Assembly (NCBI GenBank): GCA_022577435.1
Contig: JAKOON010000012.1
Coordinates: 8,735,412-8,799,411, forward strand
Source of the DNA: Embiotoca jacksoni
Taxonomy: Eukaryota > Chordata > Actinopteri > Embiotocidae
Reading direction: 5' to 3'
Length of the DNA: 64,000 nucleotides
The position numbers were made by a program, and so were the translations under genes. The stretch's first letter is position 1, and the number at the start of each line of letters is the position of its first letter. The notes beneath the pieces were generated by a model, which saw only the letters and a program-made list of their open reading frames with translations, had not been told where the DNA came from and made no database searches. Shown here piece by piece: positions 13,231 to 26,387 of the stretch.

Positions 13231-15669
13231 TCATGTAAATTTATTATGTAAAACTATTTTGTCCAATTGCACAAATAACCATAGCAAGAGCTTGACGAAA
13301 ACACATCTCACCAGATGTCTGCCAATGTGCGCCATCATAGAACACAAACTCTCCCTATTAAGGCGTACCAGAGATCTGTCAACAAGTCCATGCCCAGCTA
13401 CAGATGTCAGTTGAAGTTATAGATGACTTAATGTCCTTTTAGGCTGCACTAACTACATTGACAGAAGCTGAAAGGCCTCTATTACATCTCATGTGCAGTT
13501 CATGTTGCAGATGTTCCTCTGTCCTTCCACTGTCTCCAGAGTCTGCCAAAGGGGCTGACAAGCATAACACGCTTTCAGGCATCATTAGGATGTGACTCAC
13601 CAGAATAAACATCTCATGGTTGAACCCCCACCATGCAGCTTGTTTAGGAAATAGAGTCATGTTTGCAGAAATGACAGCTCTTACTGTAAGCTCCTATTGG
13701 CAGCTGATGTAGCACAGCAATTCAAAGATGTTGGGTGTGGTTGGGCTGGGCACTTCTAATAAATATGAAGGGAAAGTAGAAAGTGACTTTAGAAGGGGCA
13801 GGATATGCTTCAGTAATTATTAGCTGAGAAGTGGGCCTGCAATTGCTGTGGAGGAAGGCATGGGCCCATGTGAAAAATGAGTCATCTTTAAAATATAGAT
13901 AGAATATTGAATTTTGCCAAGCCGATGAGATGACATTTAGATAACCTTTAAATACATTGAGGTTTGCATAATATCTTAAATAACATTTTATATGCAAAAC
14001 CCAGCTGTGAGTGTTCAATTATATTCCAAAGGGAAGCTATGAAAAGCAAACATGGTTATGAGCTCCATGTTTATGTATTAGTAACAAAGCTGCAGGAAAA
14101 ACTATAAATATATATATTTTTTTATTTTATTAGATAAAAAGGATTGGCTTTCCGCGTGACTCGATCTAAACAAATTGGTTGGTTTGATGAAACAGAATTA
14201 CCTACATAAATCGGTCTTGATTTAACATTGCCCCAAGTGACCTTTTATTTTCCTCTGCAGGATAAACTCATCAGAATCAGATTTGTAATGAGCACACATA
14301 TTATTCATCTTGTTTGCTTTGCACAGTGATTACATATTTTCTGATAGCTACCCACTGAAGGAGACACGCGGGGCTCTCGTGTGCAGCATCTCGAAGTTAC
14401 CACCTTAATAATAGTAATCTAATTACAACTGTGCATTACCCTGCTGGGATGATGCCACTTAGTCTTTGTTATTTCATTATTAAAATGCAGAGCAGCTATT
14501 TCTTGAGAGAAGACAAGAAAGTCTGACATAAAAGAAACAAAAAAAAGGGTGTGTATAAAAAGTGAGATAATTTGTGACACAGAAAGTACTGTCAATTAAA
14601 ACGGCAATGCAGACTGGCTTTCATTACTCATTTTTTTCTTGACTTTGACAGCTGTAAAATCTGATGTAAAATATCTGAGATGAAAATTAAATCTCATACA
14701 AAGCAAAGATTTGGTGTACACATTATAATTTGACAGACATGATATTTTATAGGTTGAATAATGAACATTTGGGCCAAACCAGGTTAGCTGTTTACACGTA
14801 TTTATGCTAAAATAACCTGTTGCTGGCTGTCGCTTCATATCAAGCGTACAAACCTTACAGAGATGTCAATGTGCTCATCTAACCCTGAACAAATCGGTGC
14901 TATGCTCCAAAAATATCCATCAATGGCCTTAAAATTTAAGGTATTTCAAACATTCAAGCACTCTTTCAACTACTAGTTTTTTTTATTCAGAAGTCATTAA
15001 GGTCTGAACATTTGTCCACTTGTTTACTTTAATGAATTCATTTAAAAAAATGTCCATATCTTGCGAATATCTGTGATTTATGTACTTCATAGTACTTCAT
15101 GAAATGATGATAACACCATCGACAAAACTGGGATTTTATTGGGGACATCAGGAGTGGAGACGACAAGTAACTCAAATCTGAATTAAATATTTCTTAGATT
15201 ATGTCATTCACAACTGTGATTTGCGCTGCCCGGTCCTTCAAGAGGCTGAAATCAGTCAAAGGGCGGAGGTAACAACTCCTGTCTCAGTTATTATGGTGAG
15301 TAGAAGATGAACAAATTGCACAGGAAACAGAGGAAAGTTTCTTTCTTTCCCCTATCAAAGACTCTGACTTTTATCAGGTGCAGTAATTAATCTTCTTCCC
15401 CAGGCATTACTTCTGTCATCTATCTTTTCTGGAGTAAGGAGTCTCTCTTCTGAAATCCATCTGCAGAATAAGAGCAGCACAGAAATGTCTGGATATAGTC
15501 TTTCTCAAAATATATTCTTCAAACAATAACACAGGTCATCATGGCAGCACCCAGCAAGCCATTATCCCAGAGGACTGAGTCCGAGACAAAACTGTCTGCA
15601 CCTGAATATGAGATCCATTATTCATTTGAAACATTTCTTGACCAAGAAGGGTAATGTTTGCCACCCCAC

Positions 15670-15670
<1 letters not shown>

Positions 15671-15704
<34 letters not shown>
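15671..15704. repeat. (TG)n microsatellite
   Basis: Seventeen TG units, uninterrupted. Confidence 0.97.
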
Positions 15705-15708
<4 letters not shown>

Positions 15709-16310
15709 CCACACCTTTTCTAAAAGGGACGCACAGATGGTAACGCCTGCTCCTGATCTGCTTAAGGCATTATGGTGAAAGGTTGCCAAGGCCAGAGGGA
15801 GCCTCTCCAAAAAAACAGCTCATGCAGCTGAGCTTTAAGTACGCACAGCTCTTTCCGCTATCCGAAATCTTACATTTTCAGCAGCAGGAAATGGAGTTTG
15901 AAGCTTTATTCGCCCATGATATTCTCCCTGGGAGAAAAAGGTTGTGGAGTTATGGTCATGCTAATGAGGGGGAGACAGATAGAGTTGCTCAATAACTTCC
16001 TGCTGCACAAGTTTTTTGTTTTTTTTTATTCATGTCTAAAACTGTCTTACACTTGACAAGCTATGTATTATACACTCTCACCAATGACACACTGCATCCT
16101 GCTAATCAACCACATCCTCGACACACCACCTCCCCTCCAACACCCCCACCTTCTATCTCTTTCTGTTGTCTGCTCTGAATGTGGCAGAGGTCCTCTCCTT
16201 TGTTTTAGTCACAGTGTGGGGGAGCCTGACAGCCTCATAACTCAACACTAGCTCATTAGGACACAGAGAAGAGCTGTAGCTTTGTTCAATACTCACTAAC
16301 TAAAGAGTAT

Positions 16311-16328
16311 GGGGGGTGGGGGGGGAGA
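16311..16328 (+). repeat. G-rich run
   Basis: A run of G broken only by a T, followed by GAGAGAG. It could form a G-quadruplex. Confidence 0.7.
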
Positions 16329-19300
16329 GAGACATACAGTGCATGTGCTGAATTTCAGGGTGCAAAGTGCTCTTCACTATGTGTCACATGTAGCACCTTG
16401 CATGACCGGCAATCCAGCTGTTGCTTTCCCAATTAAAGATCACAGTCTGACTGGGAGGCAGCAGCATCCATTCTCATCTTAACTCTGACATGTTAGCATG
16501 TGGATGCTCTCTAACAAGAATACGTGGGGACAAAAAATAGACCTAAAAAAAAGAAATCAACACCTGCACTGCCGCAAGCAATCTCCAAGTCCTTGGAGTG
16601 GAGATATATTTAGACATGGCAGCGTCTTCCATTATCTTCCATTTATGGACAGCCTGAGATGAAGTGTCTGACTGAGAAGAGAGATTTACTTCATGCCTGA
16701 ACACTGCATCAGTAAAGTCTTCCTAACTCAGTGTGGATGAGCCCATAACTCTCTGATAGAAAATAGACTGTCACAGCACCACAGGGTGACTCAAACTGAA
16801 GCAACAAAAAGGGTGGGGAGTCATCACAAAGCAGTTCTGAGTTTTATTCTCTGAAAAGCTTGTGTTTCTGTGGTTTGATGGCAGTCGAGCTTTGGAGGAA
16901 TATATTTGAAGTGTGTTGTTAAAGTTGTAGTGGGATCACATCTCACCCACCCACCCTTTAAAGATGATCTACTTTTCCTATGTGTAGATTATCATGGACC
17001 TAATTTACTGCCTTTATCTAATTTACTGTATTTATTATATTACCTAATTATTGTATATTGATGCTACTTGTTTGCTACTTGTTATGTTTTTGAGTGAGTT
17101 TGTGAGGTGTCCCTTGAGTGCCTTGATAGGCGCCGATAAACAAATTGCATTCATATTTGTATAACTTTGTATTGGATGTATAATCCAAATCTAATGTTTC
17201 CCATGAGATCCAACAAGAAACACATCACAATTTTTTCATGCTTGACAGTGTAAACTAGATCATCTAAAAATACAGTGGACTGACATTGTGAGTGAAATAT
17301 GCTAATAAAACAGCCATTTTGATGCTTTAAATCTTCTTTTTGTGCAACGCACACCAGAAAGACTAAGAGTCCACAGCCACTCATCAGCTCTGTGAGGCTG
17401 CACAGTGAGAGGAGCTATGAGCTAAATGATATCGTGCTCACGCCACCATACTAATGTGTGGCAGGTTATATGTCAGTGATATGTCATTGTCCTTTGCATG
17501 CTAAGATTAACTAATTAGCACTGAACACAAGTTCACAGATGAGCACAGTTGAAAGTGATAGGAATATTGTTGCTTTTCCATGTACTTGATCAAAAAATTA
17601 AATGTTACTTGTTGATGGAGGTACGGGAGAAGTCAGGGGTTTACCAAAGTAAGTAGGATTATTTGTGATAGTAGTCCTGAGTCCTGAGAACCAAGGCCCT
17701 TAAAGTCTCTGGACAGACACAAAAGTGTTATTATGTTCTTAATCAAAGAGAAATAACTTTGGTTCCATTAGAGAATAGAACTATATGTGAAAACCTCCTA
17801 AAACTCATACAGCTCTGGTATTTAAATAGTTGGGCTGAAACTACAAAAACATAGTAAGAAGGACAAAAAAAGTGTGATGGATATGATTCTGGTACTGAAA
17901 AGACCAGAGATGAAATTGAACAAAACCCCTTTGTACTTGATCAATAAAACGAGACAGTCATATTATAACATTAAGTAGGTATTTCTTGGGGCGCTAATCA
18001 TTCATTGTAAATAAGACAAAGCCTTGTCTGACTTTTGTCCAAATGGGAAGAATCAAAAATTATTTCATGACTTCAAGCCTACACTATTTAGTACATTGGA
18101 AGTGCTGCTCTTTAAAATGGGGAAGATTTTGAATAATTCAATTCTATGAAGCATGAGAATGACCATGGCTGTGTGGAGGAGTCCAATAACAACATGTCTT
18201 TGCTCGTGGAGTGTGCCATTGTTTTTAACTTAAAAGTATCTGTTAGTGCCGCCCTCGTTAAAATTTCATGCTGATATCTGGCAGTCTATGAGGGAGTTAT
18301 GAAATCAGCCTCCGAGCTTCCTTCAGTCTCTCTGCTGCCTGGAGGAGGCTGAAGACAAGAGTACCAACCTGCCATTCAAAAATCATGGCACAAATTTGGA
18401 AAACAATTACATAACAGCAAAACAGTTAGTGATCTTATTCTTCCGGTATAACTCTAATAGTGTTATTTAAACAGTACAAGCAGCTTGTATTGTGGTTACC
18501 AAACAAAAAAAATGTTTCAAGTTAGATTTTTAAACGCAGATAAGGTCAATAAACGTAGTTTCTCTACTCCAGGCCTAAAACCACATCTACCTGTTTACAT
18601 ATGAAACCACATGAATTGTTTATGTAGGCCTACTGCCCACGCAGGAAGAGCACCAACACCTGCCACATGCTCCCAACAGCTGCTTCGCTGCTCCTCTTCT
18701 CCCACCCCCTTCATCATTCACCTGTTGGTTTGTGGCTATTTAAAAAAAGTTCTTTAAAGCATAGACCGTGCAGCACTGCTACACAGGTCAGGTTATGATT
18801 TATAATAGTGTGTTTGAGGTGATTGAGAGTGACCATATGTTCACTGCTCTGTACTACATCCTCTACTATCTCAGTGGTGTTAAAGTGCAAGGGAATTATT
18901 GACTGGTAAATATCAATGTGTTGAAGTGACTGTCTGTGCAATATTCTCCGATATGACAATACATGAAATGGAAAACACAACGTCAGGAGATCTCCAATAT
19001 TGTAAAGAATCATCACAAACATGAATAGTGTTTGTGAAAATGTGAAACCTAGATTACAGGTTGTGCCATTTACACATACAGTGAAATCACTGTGGAGGTC
19101 ACCTCATGCGACGCAGTGCCTCTGCTGTTTTAACCACCAGCCTTTCACAACAACGATACTTTTTCTTTCCTGCTGCTGCGTTCCACAGATTCTGTTGATT
19201 CATTGGCCTCAGTCTCCCTGTATCTGACTGCAATCACTGATTTGGGTGTGATCCGAGCAGAAACAGCTCCAGCGCTGCAAGAGTCATAAATTTCCGACCA

Positions 19301-20531
19301 CACAAACCACAGTCCCCAGTGAACACAGCTGTGACAGGGGAAAGGAGAAGTAGTGAATCTTACTAGCTCCCAAGTACTGAGTGTTACGACAAACAATATG
19401 TTCAGACCCTAAAATCCACTGTCAAGCTTGATTTTTACTGTATGACCTTGATTCTGTCCTTCCCCTGCATTGCCCACCGATCTGTGGAAGGACATGCACA
19501 CTATGCACCTTTTTTACAACTCCACCTCGGGACAGGCATTTTTACAGAAACTCTCAGTAGCCCTTATTGAACCTCTCACATGTGTGAACACACAGCTCAA
19601 GCAGCACCTGAAAAGCCTCTTCTGTTTGCACTGTTGACACAACATCCAGGAAAGCAGAGAGGACGCAGTGTAAGTCGTAAAATGACCACTACTCTGTATG
19701 AGAGCCAAACAAAACAGCTTTAACTCAAACAGACATCTGACTGTGGAGTTGTGTCCCATAACTATATTATAACTTTAGTTACTATCGTCATGCTGGATTC
19801 ACACTGAATGAAACCCAGGTGTGCACTGATCACTAATATACAGATTCTGTTTTGTTTAAAATCTGCATAGTGACAGAAACAGCCAAATCCTCCATAATCC
19901 TGTTTCTGCTCTGAACACTATCAGCATGAGATGTTGAGCTTAAAACCTGATTAAATCTGGATCCTGCGCACACTATCACACACACCTACATCCACTCAGC
20001 AGGAGAGATTCAACCAAATAAACATAAATGCACAATATTTATCATTTGGGCTTTTGACTTGTAACTCAGGGTAGGTGCTGGTATCGCTGTGCTCTACCGT
20101 ATGTTGGCTTTATATGGAAACAGACTATCATCCACAACTTGTTTTCGCTTGTCTAGAGGAAGAGCAGGGGACTCAGAGTTACCAGGGAAACTAAAAAGAT
20201 TGGTATTAACTATTTGAATCACAATGTTCATACCTTCTCGGCTGCTTCGAAGACTCTGCAGGCCTTTAACTCGGGGGTTGACTGCCCTTGCCTTTACAAT
20301 AAATACAGTTTACTGTTGTACTGTTTAAGTTGGAAGCTGTACAGTAAGGACTCTGACATTTTTTACAGCTTTCTCTTGAACTCGTAAATGTTTTCAGTGG
20401 TTCACTTGATTTGTTCAGTTAAACATGATCCTGATGTTCATGTCTAGAAGGACTGACACGTCTTGTTTTTGATAAAAAAAAAAAAAATATAAAAATGACT
20501 TTTCCTGCAACAGAAAAAAAAACGCACTCAC

Positions 20532-20830
20532 CTCGAACTACGAGTGGAACCAGTCGGTCGGTGAACAGATATTTATCTGCAGGAGAGAGCACAACCAATG
20601 GGGACGTTCAAATTATAGCCTGGATCAAACGACGTGCCGACTTTACTATAATATGTACACACTTGCACCACTCGCACTTAAGAGCATCATCTCCACCTCT
20701 GTATGGAGGCGGGGTTATGATGCGTGACCGAGAGCACCCTACTCCAATTAAAATGCAGACCAGAGCCCTACGTCATCTTAAAGGGGTGGGGTTTGTATCA
20801 TTGACAGCATTTTCCGTGACGTATTGTGGA
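20532..20830 (-). promoter_or_regulatory. Possible noncoding first exon and promoter of osbpl3
   Basis: A consensus splice donor (GAG|GTGAGT) reads on the minus strand with the exon ending at 20532. Upstream in that direction are an inverted CCAAT box (20594-20598), a TATAAT-like string near 20612, a GGGGTGGGG box (20781-20790) and two TGACGT-type CRE sites facing each other (20769-20775 and 20817-20823). The stretch has more CpG than its surroundings. The osbpl3 start-codon exon has a good acceptor at 7665/7666, so a noncoding exon upstream is expected. No transcript evidence is available and other interpretations remain open. Confidence 0.35.
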
Positions 20831-20899
20831 GGACCCCAAAAGCAAGGACAATTTATCACTCTGCACGCGAGTCATATATTTCTGATATCATTTGTAAGA

Positions 20900-22600
20900 G
20901 CGGATGTATTTTAATCTTCTCGAATTCATTTGTAGATGAGGGGTGGTTTTTTTTTTCTAGGTTTTACTGACTGCATTGGATTGTAAAAACGATGTCAACG
21001 TCACAAAAACGACCAGATAGCTGTTATCACAACCAAGAAATGGAAGTCAGAATGATAAATGGCAGAAAATTATGATATACTGCCACCTGCTGGATTAACT
21101 GCTGCATTACTACTTTTCAGTGGCGTTCAAGGCAAATGTGCTCAAACAAATTAGACATTTGCAGAGACAGTAAAATACTAACATATAACCAGTTGGTGTT
21201 TTTTTTTTAAATTTTTTTAACAGCAGGGATGGTCAATGGGAGCTTTTGTCAACACAATGTGATTTACCAATATAAAGCACAGTTAGGCAACTGATAATTC
21301 AGAGCTATAGTCAGGGTTATAGATTCTAATCTGCACAAACCTCAGGCAGATAAAGGATCAATGAGTCCAACAAACAAGACAAACATATTCAAATAAACAG
21401 CCCTTCAGCCCCTGCACACTCTCTTGGGGATGGAAAGGGGTGCGGCAGCAGGTTAACAAGGGGGATGTCATCCCCCTCTGGATTCCTACTGCATATAACT
21501 AATGAATGAATAAGCAGGTTTTTAGTTTATATATAGGTGATATATTTAAGACCTTGAATGTGACATAAGTGCAGGTCTACAATTCTCAGACTGTTGCACA
21601 GAAGCAGACACAAAACAAAATAACCCAACAACAATCCAATTTTATCTTAGTTGTCTTTAAGAAAGTGCTCGTTACAAAATTACTTGACAAATTGACACTG
21701 TCTGCAACATTCAATGAGACAATAGCTCGTATCCATTTTGCTGTGTGAGCCATTATATATATATTTTTTTTCTGGTCTGAATGAGAGGCTGTTATACCAC
21801 TCAAGGCTGCAGGCTTGTCGCTCAAGGACTTCGTGTCACAAAAAAAGCTTTCACACAAGTCAGCCTGGCTGCAACAGATTACGTGCAAAAGAGCATTTTT
21901 TTTTTTTCTTTTCATAGAGGCAAGCTAGAAGGTTACTGCGGCACCTATAACACCTAGAGGTGGTTTCTATAACACAGGCTGCACAATGCTCTGTGGTACA
22001 CTGTGTGTTGCATTATTTTGGGGAGAAATCAGCTTTATACAGATGTTTTCCTCTGTAAAATTAGAAAAAGGTATGATAAAGATCAGTGTTCATTGGTGCA
22101 GCATTATGAATTCAGTGCTGCTGAATATTCCTTCTGTGTGCAGCACTGCGCAGGCAGGATGAACTCACTTAAAAGTGCACTTTGAAGGCTGTTTCTTTTC
22201 ATTTCACTCTTACAGTCAGCTACAGCTTACATGAGACCAGTATTGTATAATAAATCCTGAGCTCTGATGAATACTACAAATGAAATGTATGGAGCCAAAG
22301 ATCAAATTAACAATATTTGCAAATTACTATGCTTACAATTGTGATTAAATTTGTTGTTTGGATCTGCAAGAAGTAATGAGTCACATACATGCATAGATCC
22401 AATGATTGTAGTGTGATCATACGAGGAGACTCACAGGACAAGATGCATGGTTTGTAGCTAGGACATGAAAGCCAATACGTGTTTCGTGCCAAACAGTCTT
22501 CAGTGTGGATGTTATAGAAAATGTAGTAATAAGCCATAGTAGTAATGATGAGTATTCAACAATAGCCCTAGACACGAGGTGTCCATCTATCAGCAATAAC
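20900..22600. other. Intergenic stretch between osbpl3 and spmip4, no gene seen
   Basis: AT-rich DNA with T-runs and no recognisable exon on either strand. Human has CYCS between OSBPL3 and C7orf31, but no cytochrome c motif (CAQCHT) was seen in the translated frames here. Confidence 0.5.
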
Positions 22601-22624
22601 ACTGTACCGTTTGCGCTATGCAGT

Positions 22625-22748
22625 TACCATCAAAATTTGCACAATGCACATTGTTTTAGTTTAGTAGTACACACAACTAAAAAAAATTGCATATATATAT
22701 ATACACACACAACTAAAAAAAATGTGCATTGTGCAAAGTTTGATGGTA
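22625..22748. repeat. Long inverted repeat (28 bp arms)
   Basis: Arms at 22625-22652 and 22721-22748 are reverse complements with a single mismatch. The 68 bp loop contains two copies of ACACACAACTAAAAAAAA and an AT dinucleotide run. A MITE-like or hairpin-forming element is likely. Confidence 0.8.
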
Positions 22749-22785
22749 TTTTGACTGTATATATGCATATATGTCTAATTGTCTG

Positions 22786-22873
22786 TTTCTGTGTATGTAC
22801 AATGAGTGCAAGTACAACCGGGGTCAAATTCCTTGTATGTGTACATACCTGGCCAATAAAGTTGATCTGATTT
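22786..22873 (+). repeat. Retroposon 3' tail
   Basis: Contains TTCCTTGTATGTGTACATAC and GGCCAATAAAGTTGATCTGA, the 3' end of a common teleost retroposon family. The body is not visible. Confidence 0.5.
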
Positions 22874-23027
22874 AAATAAAACCTGTAATAAATGCCTGTA
22901 AGGGTTAATATGGAAGTTAAAACATCTTGGAAATGATTGTACTGAAATTTCATTTCAAATTGGGAAATTCAAACATCATAAATTTGTTTTAGATTATTTT
23001 CAAATTAAAATATTTCAAAGCTCCACA

Positions 23028-23130
23028 TCAGTGTTTCACAAACTGTGGTACGCATACCACTCGTGGTATGTGAGGCTCGACCTAACGATTACAATTCCAA
23101 AAGTCCAAAAAAATCATGGACATTTAATTT
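23028..23130. mobile_element. hAT-like transposon end fragment
   Basis: CAGTGTTTCACAAACTGTGG followed by TACGCATACCACTCGTGGTA resembles the terminal sequence of Charlie-type hAT elements in vertebrates. The other end was not found. Confidence 0.45.
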
Positions 23131-23534
23131 TATTTCATTACGGACAACTGTTATTACATACACATATTACATTCAGTGTCATGTAACATGACTCTGATGT
23201 AAATATTAATTGTTAATAATTTTTTATATTTTAGAAGAAAAATGTGCCTGCACTTTGCCACGTGAGGTGACGTCACAACAAGTCCAACATTGCATAATGC
23301 TGATGTAACTTGATGAAGTCGGATTCTGACTGCTCAGTTGTTGAGTTTAGCGAGCAGAATGAGTGAAATTTTAAAATGTCTATAAAGTCCCAGAAACAGT
23401 GCAGAGAAAAGTGACATTGCTGGACCTGATGGGTCAGAGAGAGAGAAAGAGCCGAAAGCCACAAACCGTTGTTTCTAAAGACCTCCCTCTGCTGGTTTAG
23501 AGGGATTATTGTGAGTGGTGTGCCTTATGTTGTT

Positions 23535-23540
23535 TTTATT
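23535..23540 (-). terminator. Likely spmip4 polyadenylation signal
   Basis: AATAAA on the minus strand, about 190 nt past the spmip4 stop codon. It is the nearest canonical hexamer seen downstream. Confidence 0.5.
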
Positions 23541-23726
23541 TAGGCTTTCCGAGGTTAATGCATGACAAAAAAAAAACAATGTTGTTATCTGCAGTGAGAA
23601 GTGGTACTTGGGAAATTTAGTTGGGTACATGGTCTAAAAAGTTTGGAGGCCTTTACTCTATATTTTGTTGTGTTTAATTTAGCTGTTATTTGTTTCCCTG
23701 AGATGTTAAAATTCACGTTGATGAGT

Positions 23727-26387
23727 TTATCCACGGATGTAGCAGCAGTTGATCCCAAAGAAGTCGTGTTTTTTCCCACTGATTACATTGTCCCTCAGGT
23801 TCACAGCAGCTCGTGTGATTAAGCTGTTGAAGTTGCGATGGGCCTCAGACTTGCTGAATGAATTTTGAAAGTCCAGGAGGCTGAGAGCACCAACTCTGTC
23901 CACAGGGCGAATGACTGGCAGGACAGGAGGCCGTGGCAGGATGCAGGGATTAGAGATACTGTGTAGCGGCTCTCTGCCCTCTATCAGGCCCTCCTGCTCT
24001 GAAGCTGCCCGTGATAATAACTCAGCGGGTGATTCAACAAATATCTGGTCTTTGGCTACAGCTTGCTGAGGTAGATTTCTTCCAACTTTAAAATACTTCT
24101 TTTTGCTACTTGGTACACACAGCTCAGTCACGCTGCTGACTTCTATCTCTCCCTGGGAATGTGGGTGGTTGTTCAGGTCCAGGGTTTGCTCTGTGTTTGA
24201 GATCTGGGCAACGTTAGCCTCTTGGTTGCTCTGTGACATGGATCTTCGCATGAGACTTTCATCAAACTGGACTTTGTGGTTTTCTCTCTCTCTGCCCTCG
24301 CACACACAGCTTTTGCCCTGAGTTTGTTGCTTGTGAAAGATCTCCTGGGACTGCTCGCTGCAATGTGCTTCTGTGGAGCCAGTGCTATAATCTGATTGAC
24401 TGTAACGCATGTGGTTTGGACCTGGTGCCTCATTATGCATAGCTGTGATCTCATGCAGACTATGTTGGTTTACAGTAGCTGATGAACTGCTTTGGTTTAG
24501 AGCTAGAGATGTATTTGGGAGTTCAGCTGCAGTGGGACTACAGGTGCTCCTCCCCACATGGCTCCCCTCTCTTCTTCGACATCCTTTTGGTTTAGATGGA
24601 ACAAACACAGGATAGGACCTTTCTCGCTGTAGGGAAAATAATTTGGATTATTAGTGTTTCACAATGTAAATTTTACTGTAAAAAGGTGCAGTGTATTTTA
24701 CCAGTGGTGCATGGATTCCAGTGAGGTTACAAATTTTTTCCTTGAAATCATCTATTTGCAATGGATTTGTTGGCCCCGATCCTTAAAACAACATAAAACA
24801 TGAGTGTCAGATTATTTATAATTAACTTCAACATCACAAAAATATAATTACTGCATTATTTTTGACTTTGCAAAGTGGTTCTACACACCAGCTTTCATAA
24901 TTTCTAGCAGCAAAACTACAGTCTGTGTTCATTTTTTCTAGGATCCTGTATTTTTATAGTGTTCTGGCTTCTTACCTGTGTATTGGATTTGGTAAGTGGT
25001 GACCCAGAGTGTCTTCTCCAAGTTTTTCAGCATGTTGCTTGTTCGCTCCGAAAGCGACAAATCCCAGTCACGAAGTTTCGGGTTGGGCAGCACTGTCTTT
25101 GGAGGGGTGGGGTAGAAAACTTCCTTCTCTCCCTTCAGTGGTTTTACATGCTGCTGGAGGGTGTTGTAAGACATTTTTATTTTCTGTTTAACTTCAATGA
25201 GAGTGTGAAACTATTTATATTTTATTACTCACATCCAAAAAGCCATGATCTCCTGTCCACCTAACAGCCTTCTTCCTGGTTTTCACTGGGGTTTCTAGGA
25301 CCTCGTGTCTATATGGACCACCTGTGCGTGGAAAAACAAAAATATTTTTCAAATCTGTTTTACAGAAAAAACACATGATTTTACATGTTTAAAAACCCAT
25401 GTGATCAAATGTGACCACATATTGTGCACGTAAAATATGTATTTTTCCCATGGGAAACGTGGTTTTAGAAGAATTTTATAGCATGTGTGAAACTTTTTCA
25501 CCTATTTTCCCCATGTTATCATATGTTGCAACATGTGATAAACATGTGTCATACATGTAATCACATGTGTCCTATGTGAAAAATATGGGAAACTTGTGTT
25601 TTTTCTGTAATGGCTCCATAGAAACAACTATCCTACTGCCCCTTTTATCACAATCTGTCCCCGCTTACCTATAGCTTTGCTCCACAGCGTGACGTCCGGT
25701 GCACTGTTTGGGATAAGGCGGTTGAGGAAAGGTTGGGAAGCAGCTCGGACACCAGTTTCAGGATCATCTGGAGAGCGGACGGATGGAAACATTGCAAACC
25801 GAGGAATGTGGGATGAAAAGGGATGCTCTTTTGGTGTAGGGGTCTTAATCATTTTCTCCCTATAAAAGGTCAAGTTTGAAACAGACACAAAAAAAGGTAA
25901 ATAAGAATGCAGAGCTTTCTACAGAAAAAATACATATATTATTTGTTCGTGTGCTGACAGTAAAAGCACTCACGCCACATTTATGTCAGTTGGTTTTGGT
26001 ATGCTGGCGAAAGAAAAAACAAATGTTATTGTTTCACTGCAGATGATTGTTATTGAAATAATTTAAGTGATTTGTTCATGGTGCTGCACTTAAAGTAAAC
26101 CACTGGCTACTCACAGTTGGTCATTGAGACGGACATTACTTTTCTTTCTGCCAGTATTAACACATTGCTGACTGGTGATATGCCTGTGAAGGTAAACAGC
26201 CAGTATATAATTATGTAAAATATATCACATTATTAATTTTGCAACTGGCTTTTTATGTAGAACATCTCTACACTCACTCAGGTATGGTTCTGCCATAACC
26301 CCAGGGATAATTTGCATTTAAATCAGGCGGGATACTGTGGGTTAGTGAAGACATCGGCTCCATGTGGCTGCTGGAGACCTGACTCAT
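23727..26387 (-). CDS. spmip4: Sperm-associated microtubule inner protein 4 (C7orf31 family)
   Basis: Eight coding exons, in transcript order: 26387-26278, 26183-26115, 26003-25974, 25859-25669, 25321-25233, 25150-24976, 24781-24702, 24626-23727. Every junction is GT-AG and phases agree, giving about 547 aa (human C7orf31 is about 590). Family landmarks: DQLIPKP, EHPFSSHIPRFAMFP, GPYRHEVLETP with KKAVRW, KEVFYPTPPKTVLPN, LRDWDLSLSERT, and the C-terminus LLDFQNSFSKSEAHRNFNSL followed by LRDNVISGKKHDFFG. The human protein is a sperm flagellar microtubule inner protein, inside doublet microtubules of the axoneme; the same role is inferred here. The large last exon encodes a poorly conserved, Ser/Gln-rich middle region. 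The start is uncertain: ATG at 26387 is the first in-frame choice, but the human N-terminus is longer. Possible 5' leader exons with good donors end at 26779 and near 26530. A polyA signal (AATAAA on minus) lies at 23540-23535. One exon is only 30 nt. Confidence 0.87.
25370..25610. repeat. ACATGTG-rich repeat in spmip4 intron
   Basis: Many copies of ACATGTG, CACATG and CATGTGA in both orientations occur in 240 bp between spmip4 exons 25669-25859 and 25233-25321. Similar CACATGTGA-rich MITEs are common in teleosts. Confidence 0.6.

Larger units (their letters stand above)
7666..20531. other. Exon-free stretch, probable osbpl3 5' intron
   Basis: No coding exon of a recognisable family was found on either strand. 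Contents: AT-rich unique-looking DNA, a LINE remnant (12.0-13.2 kb), a TG microsatellite (15.67 kb), a G-run (16.31 kb) and a retroposon-like tail near 17.1 kb. Open frames here lack splice context, domains or family resemblance. Confidence 0.5.

Noticed and set aside
20495..20914. 139-codon plus-strand frame
   Set aside because: No family resemblance, and it overlaps the putative promoter; GC-richer DNA easily yields such frames.
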